Source: Bacillota bacterium (GTDB lineage: Bacteria; Bacillota; Clostridia; Christensenellales; CAG-314). From it: a DNA stretch of 64,000 nucleotides. The translations under genes were made by a program, and so were the position numbers. The notes under the pieces were generated by a model, which saw nothing but the letters and a program-made list of their open reading frames with translations, was not told the DNA's origin and searched no databases. The DNA lies in contig JAEWZT010000001.1 in NCBI GenBank assembly GCA_023458375.1, positions 62,001 to 126,000 on the forward strand, given 5' to 3'. Shown one piece after another: positions 62,419 to 64,000 of this stretch (position 1 is its first letter; each line of letters begins with the position of its first letter).

Positions 62419-63648
62419 TCAATCTTTACTTTGAGCGCATGCGCGCCCTGCTGCAAAGCCTGTGCTGAAAGCAATTTGCAGGTTATACCCGCCCGTTAAA
62501 GCGTCTACGTCTAATATCTCGCCCGCGAAATAAAGGTTGTTTATATATTTGCTTTGCATCGTTTTAGGATTAACTTCTTTTACGTCCACTCCACCCGACG
62601 TTACGACTGCCCGCTCTATTGATTCAAGCCCCAAACAGTCAAAGCGCAGAGCTTTAAGCGCTGACAATAAGCTTGCGCGCTGCTTTGCTGTAATTACGTT
62701 AACTTTTTGTTCAGCGTCAATTTGACATTGATTAAGAACCTTATCTATGAGTCTTTGGGGCAGTAAATCAACAAGGGCATTTTGCGAGTTTTTATTAGCA
62801 TATAAAGCGAAATCTTTTAGCAGCCTTGCGTCAAGCGTTTTATCGTCTAAGGCGGGCTTTAAATCAATATAAAGCGCGCTGTTTTTAAAATAAAAATCTC
62901 TGCAATAGGCTGAAAGCGTTAAAGCGGCGGGTCCCGAAATGCCGTCAGCGGTAAACAGCAGTTCGCCGAAAACGCTTTTTAATATCTTTCCCTTACTGTC
63001 GGCAAGTGAAAGCGTTACATTCTTTAAAGAAAGACCTTCTAATTCCTTGCAGCCCTTGGCAATAAAAGGAACTAAGGACGGTTTGGGTTCAATTATATTG
63101 TGTCCCGCGCTTTTTGCAAGGTCATAGCCGTTGCCGTCGCTTCCCGTTAAGGGATAAGTTTTGCCTCCCGTAGCCAGTATCACGCTGTCGCATAATACTA
63201 TTTCTTTCATAATATTTAATGAAACTATGCTTTTATCAACTACTTTAAAGCTTTTTATATAGCTATTGTATCTTATATCCACATCCAAAGAAGTTAATGC
63301 TCTAAAAAGCGCGGCTGTTACGTCGCTTGCTTTGCTGGAAGCGGGAAAGGCTCTGTTGCCCCTTTCTATTACGCTGGGCATACCCAAATTTTCAAAATAT
63401 TTCACGCAATCGGCAGGGGTAAAATTATTTAAGGCGCTGTTTAAAAAGCGCCCGTTTCTTACTACATTAGTTAAAAATACCTCTATCGAACAGAGGTTGG
63501 TAAAATTACAGCGTCCCTTACCCGTTATGTAAATCTTTTTGCCAAGTTTTTCGTTGCGCTCAAACAGTATTACCCTTCGGCCGCTTTTAGCGCATTCTAA
63601 GGCGGCTATAAGTCCCGCCGCTCCCCCTCCTATAACGGCGACTGTCAT
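62419..63648 (-). CDS. HI0933/BaiN-like NAD(P)/FAD-dependent oxidoreductase
   Basis: A 409-residue flavoprotein. The N-terminal dinucleotide fold GGGAAGLIAALECAKSG, the GKGRCNFTN motif and a C-terminal GEILDVDALTGGYNLQIAFSTG are diagnostic for the HI0933 family. Some members act on bile acids in gut Clostridia, but most have unknown substrates. It overlaps surE by 4 nt. The aroH-cmk-plsC group follows 166 nt later. Confidence 0.92.
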   Translation of the reverse strand: MTVAVIGGGAAGLIAALECAKSGRRVILFERNEKLGKKIYITGKGRCNFTNLCSIEVFLTNVVRNGRFLNSALNNFTPADCVKYFENLGMPSVIERGNRAFPASSKASDVTAALFRALTSLDVDIRYNSYIKSFKVVDKSIVSLNIMKEIVLCDSVILATGGKTYPLTGSDGNGYDLAKSAGHNIIEPKPSLVPFIAKGCKELEGLSLKNVTLSLADSKGKILKSVFGELLFTADGISGPAALTLSAYCRDFYFKNSALYIDLKPALDDKTLDARLLKDFALYANKNSQNALVDLLPQRLIDKVLNQCQIDAEQKVNVITAKQRASLLSALKALRFDCLGLESIERAVVTSGGVDVKEVNPKTMQSKYINNLYFAGEILDVDALTGGYNLQIAFSTGFAAGRACAQSKD

Positions 63649-64000
63649 TTACAAAAATACTCCTTGGTTCTGTCCATTATGGTATGGTGAGTTCTGTCAA
63701 GAGTAAGGGGCGTAATACTTATATAACCGTGCTTTAAGGCTGACACGTCGGTGGTCAGCTCGTCGTCGTCAACGTCTTGGGGAAGCCCCTCCAAATAATA
63801 AGCCTTTTTACCCTCTTCGTCTTTAATATCGTAGCGGTCGGAAAAAAGACGGTAACCCTGAACGGTAATCTTAACTCCTTTTATTTCTTTATAGGGCAAA
63901 TTAGGCACGTTAATGTTTAGCAAACCTTTATTGTAATTAAAATTGTAAAGCTTGTTTAGATTATTTTCAATAAAATCAACGCAGCTTTCAAAAACACAGT
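63645..64000 (-). CDS. surE: 5'/3'-nucleotidase SurE (5' part outside the window)
   Basis: The frame is open to the right edge, with 117 codons visible. The sequence NKGLLNINVPNLPY followed by GVKITVQGYR and a C-terminal TDVSALKHGYISITPL is the conserved second half of SurE, a metal-dependent nucleoside monophosphatase. The N-terminal DDG motif lies beyond the window. Its stop overlaps the flavoprotein start. Confidence 0.9.
   Translation of the reverse strand, partial: CVFESCVDFIENNLNKLYNFNYNKGLLNINVPNLPYKEIKGVKITVQGYRLFSDRYDIKDEEGKKAYYLEGLPQDVDDDELTTDVSALKHGYISITPLTLDRTHHTIMDRTKEYFCK

Noticed and set aside
1..64000. CRISPR arrays or insertion sequences
   Set aside because: No regularly spaced direct repeats and no transposase-like ORF were seen on either strand.

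Overview
This window looks like a chromosomal segment from an anaerobic, endospore-forming member of the Clostridia (Firmicutes). The DNA is moderately AT-rich with strong Shine-Dalgarno sites. It carries sporulation genes (spoIIA operon with sigF, spoVAC/AD/AE, yunB, ylxY), the clostridial IspH-ribosomal protein S1 fusion, a radical SAM HemZ, rubrerythrin and a T-box riboswitch. I cannot name the genus. No prophage, IS element or CRISPR array is visible. TGA is used as a stop codon.

Layout. From 1 to about 35.2 kb most genes are on the + strand: rel (5' end outside the window), MBL hydrolase, hemZ; a minus-strand methyltransferase; a six-tRNA operon (Pro-Met-Asp-Phe-Thr-Tyr); minus-strand rubrerythrin and mscL; an ABC-F ATPase; a secreted orphan; decayed coding sequence; spoIIAA-spoIIAB-sigF; a 27-codon ORF followed by spoVAC-spoVAD-spoVAE; yunB; a Phe T-box leader with pheS-pheT-mutS2; a cysteine desulfurase with thiI; a minus-strand class A PBP; then miaB-mutS-mutL-miaA and a ynbB-like PLP enzyme. 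At about 35.3 kb a perfect 18-bp hairpin separates this from a block that is almost all minus strand: hflX and lexA, a tyrosine recombinase, a YgjP-like protein, rnhA, rny, rimO-pgsA-cinA-recA, a PH-domain protein, ftsK/spoIIIE, rpsO-pnp-ylxY-M16 peptidase, and surE-baiN-like-aroH-cmk-plsC-ispH/S1. The + strand exceptions there are a membrane-anchored PadR-type regulator and tRNA-Trp.

How the genes fit together. The spoIIA genes form the forespore sigma-F switch and the spoVA genes the dipicolinate channel of the spore. mutS, mutL, recA, lexA, mutS2 and the recombinase form a dispersed DNA-repair set. miaA and miaB make ms2i6A in tRNA, while the desulfurase and ThiI make s4U. rny, pnp, rnhA and rpsO serve RNA metabolism. 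hflX, relA and the ABC-F protein act on ribosomes or stress.

Most noteworthy signals. (1) A family of about eight intergenic 23-bp palindromes with 8-bp arms AATACTAT/ATAGTATT around a fixed 7-nt spacer; one lies in the promoter region of the unusual PadR-membrane fusion. (2) A MutL whose endonuclease motifs are all eroded. (3) A lexA gene that looks leaderless, with a LexA-box-like site upstream. (4) A perfect 16+6+16 palindrome just upstream of the tyrosine recombinase. (5) A YgjP-like protein without its metal-binding motif. (6) A CinA with an eroded N-terminal domain.
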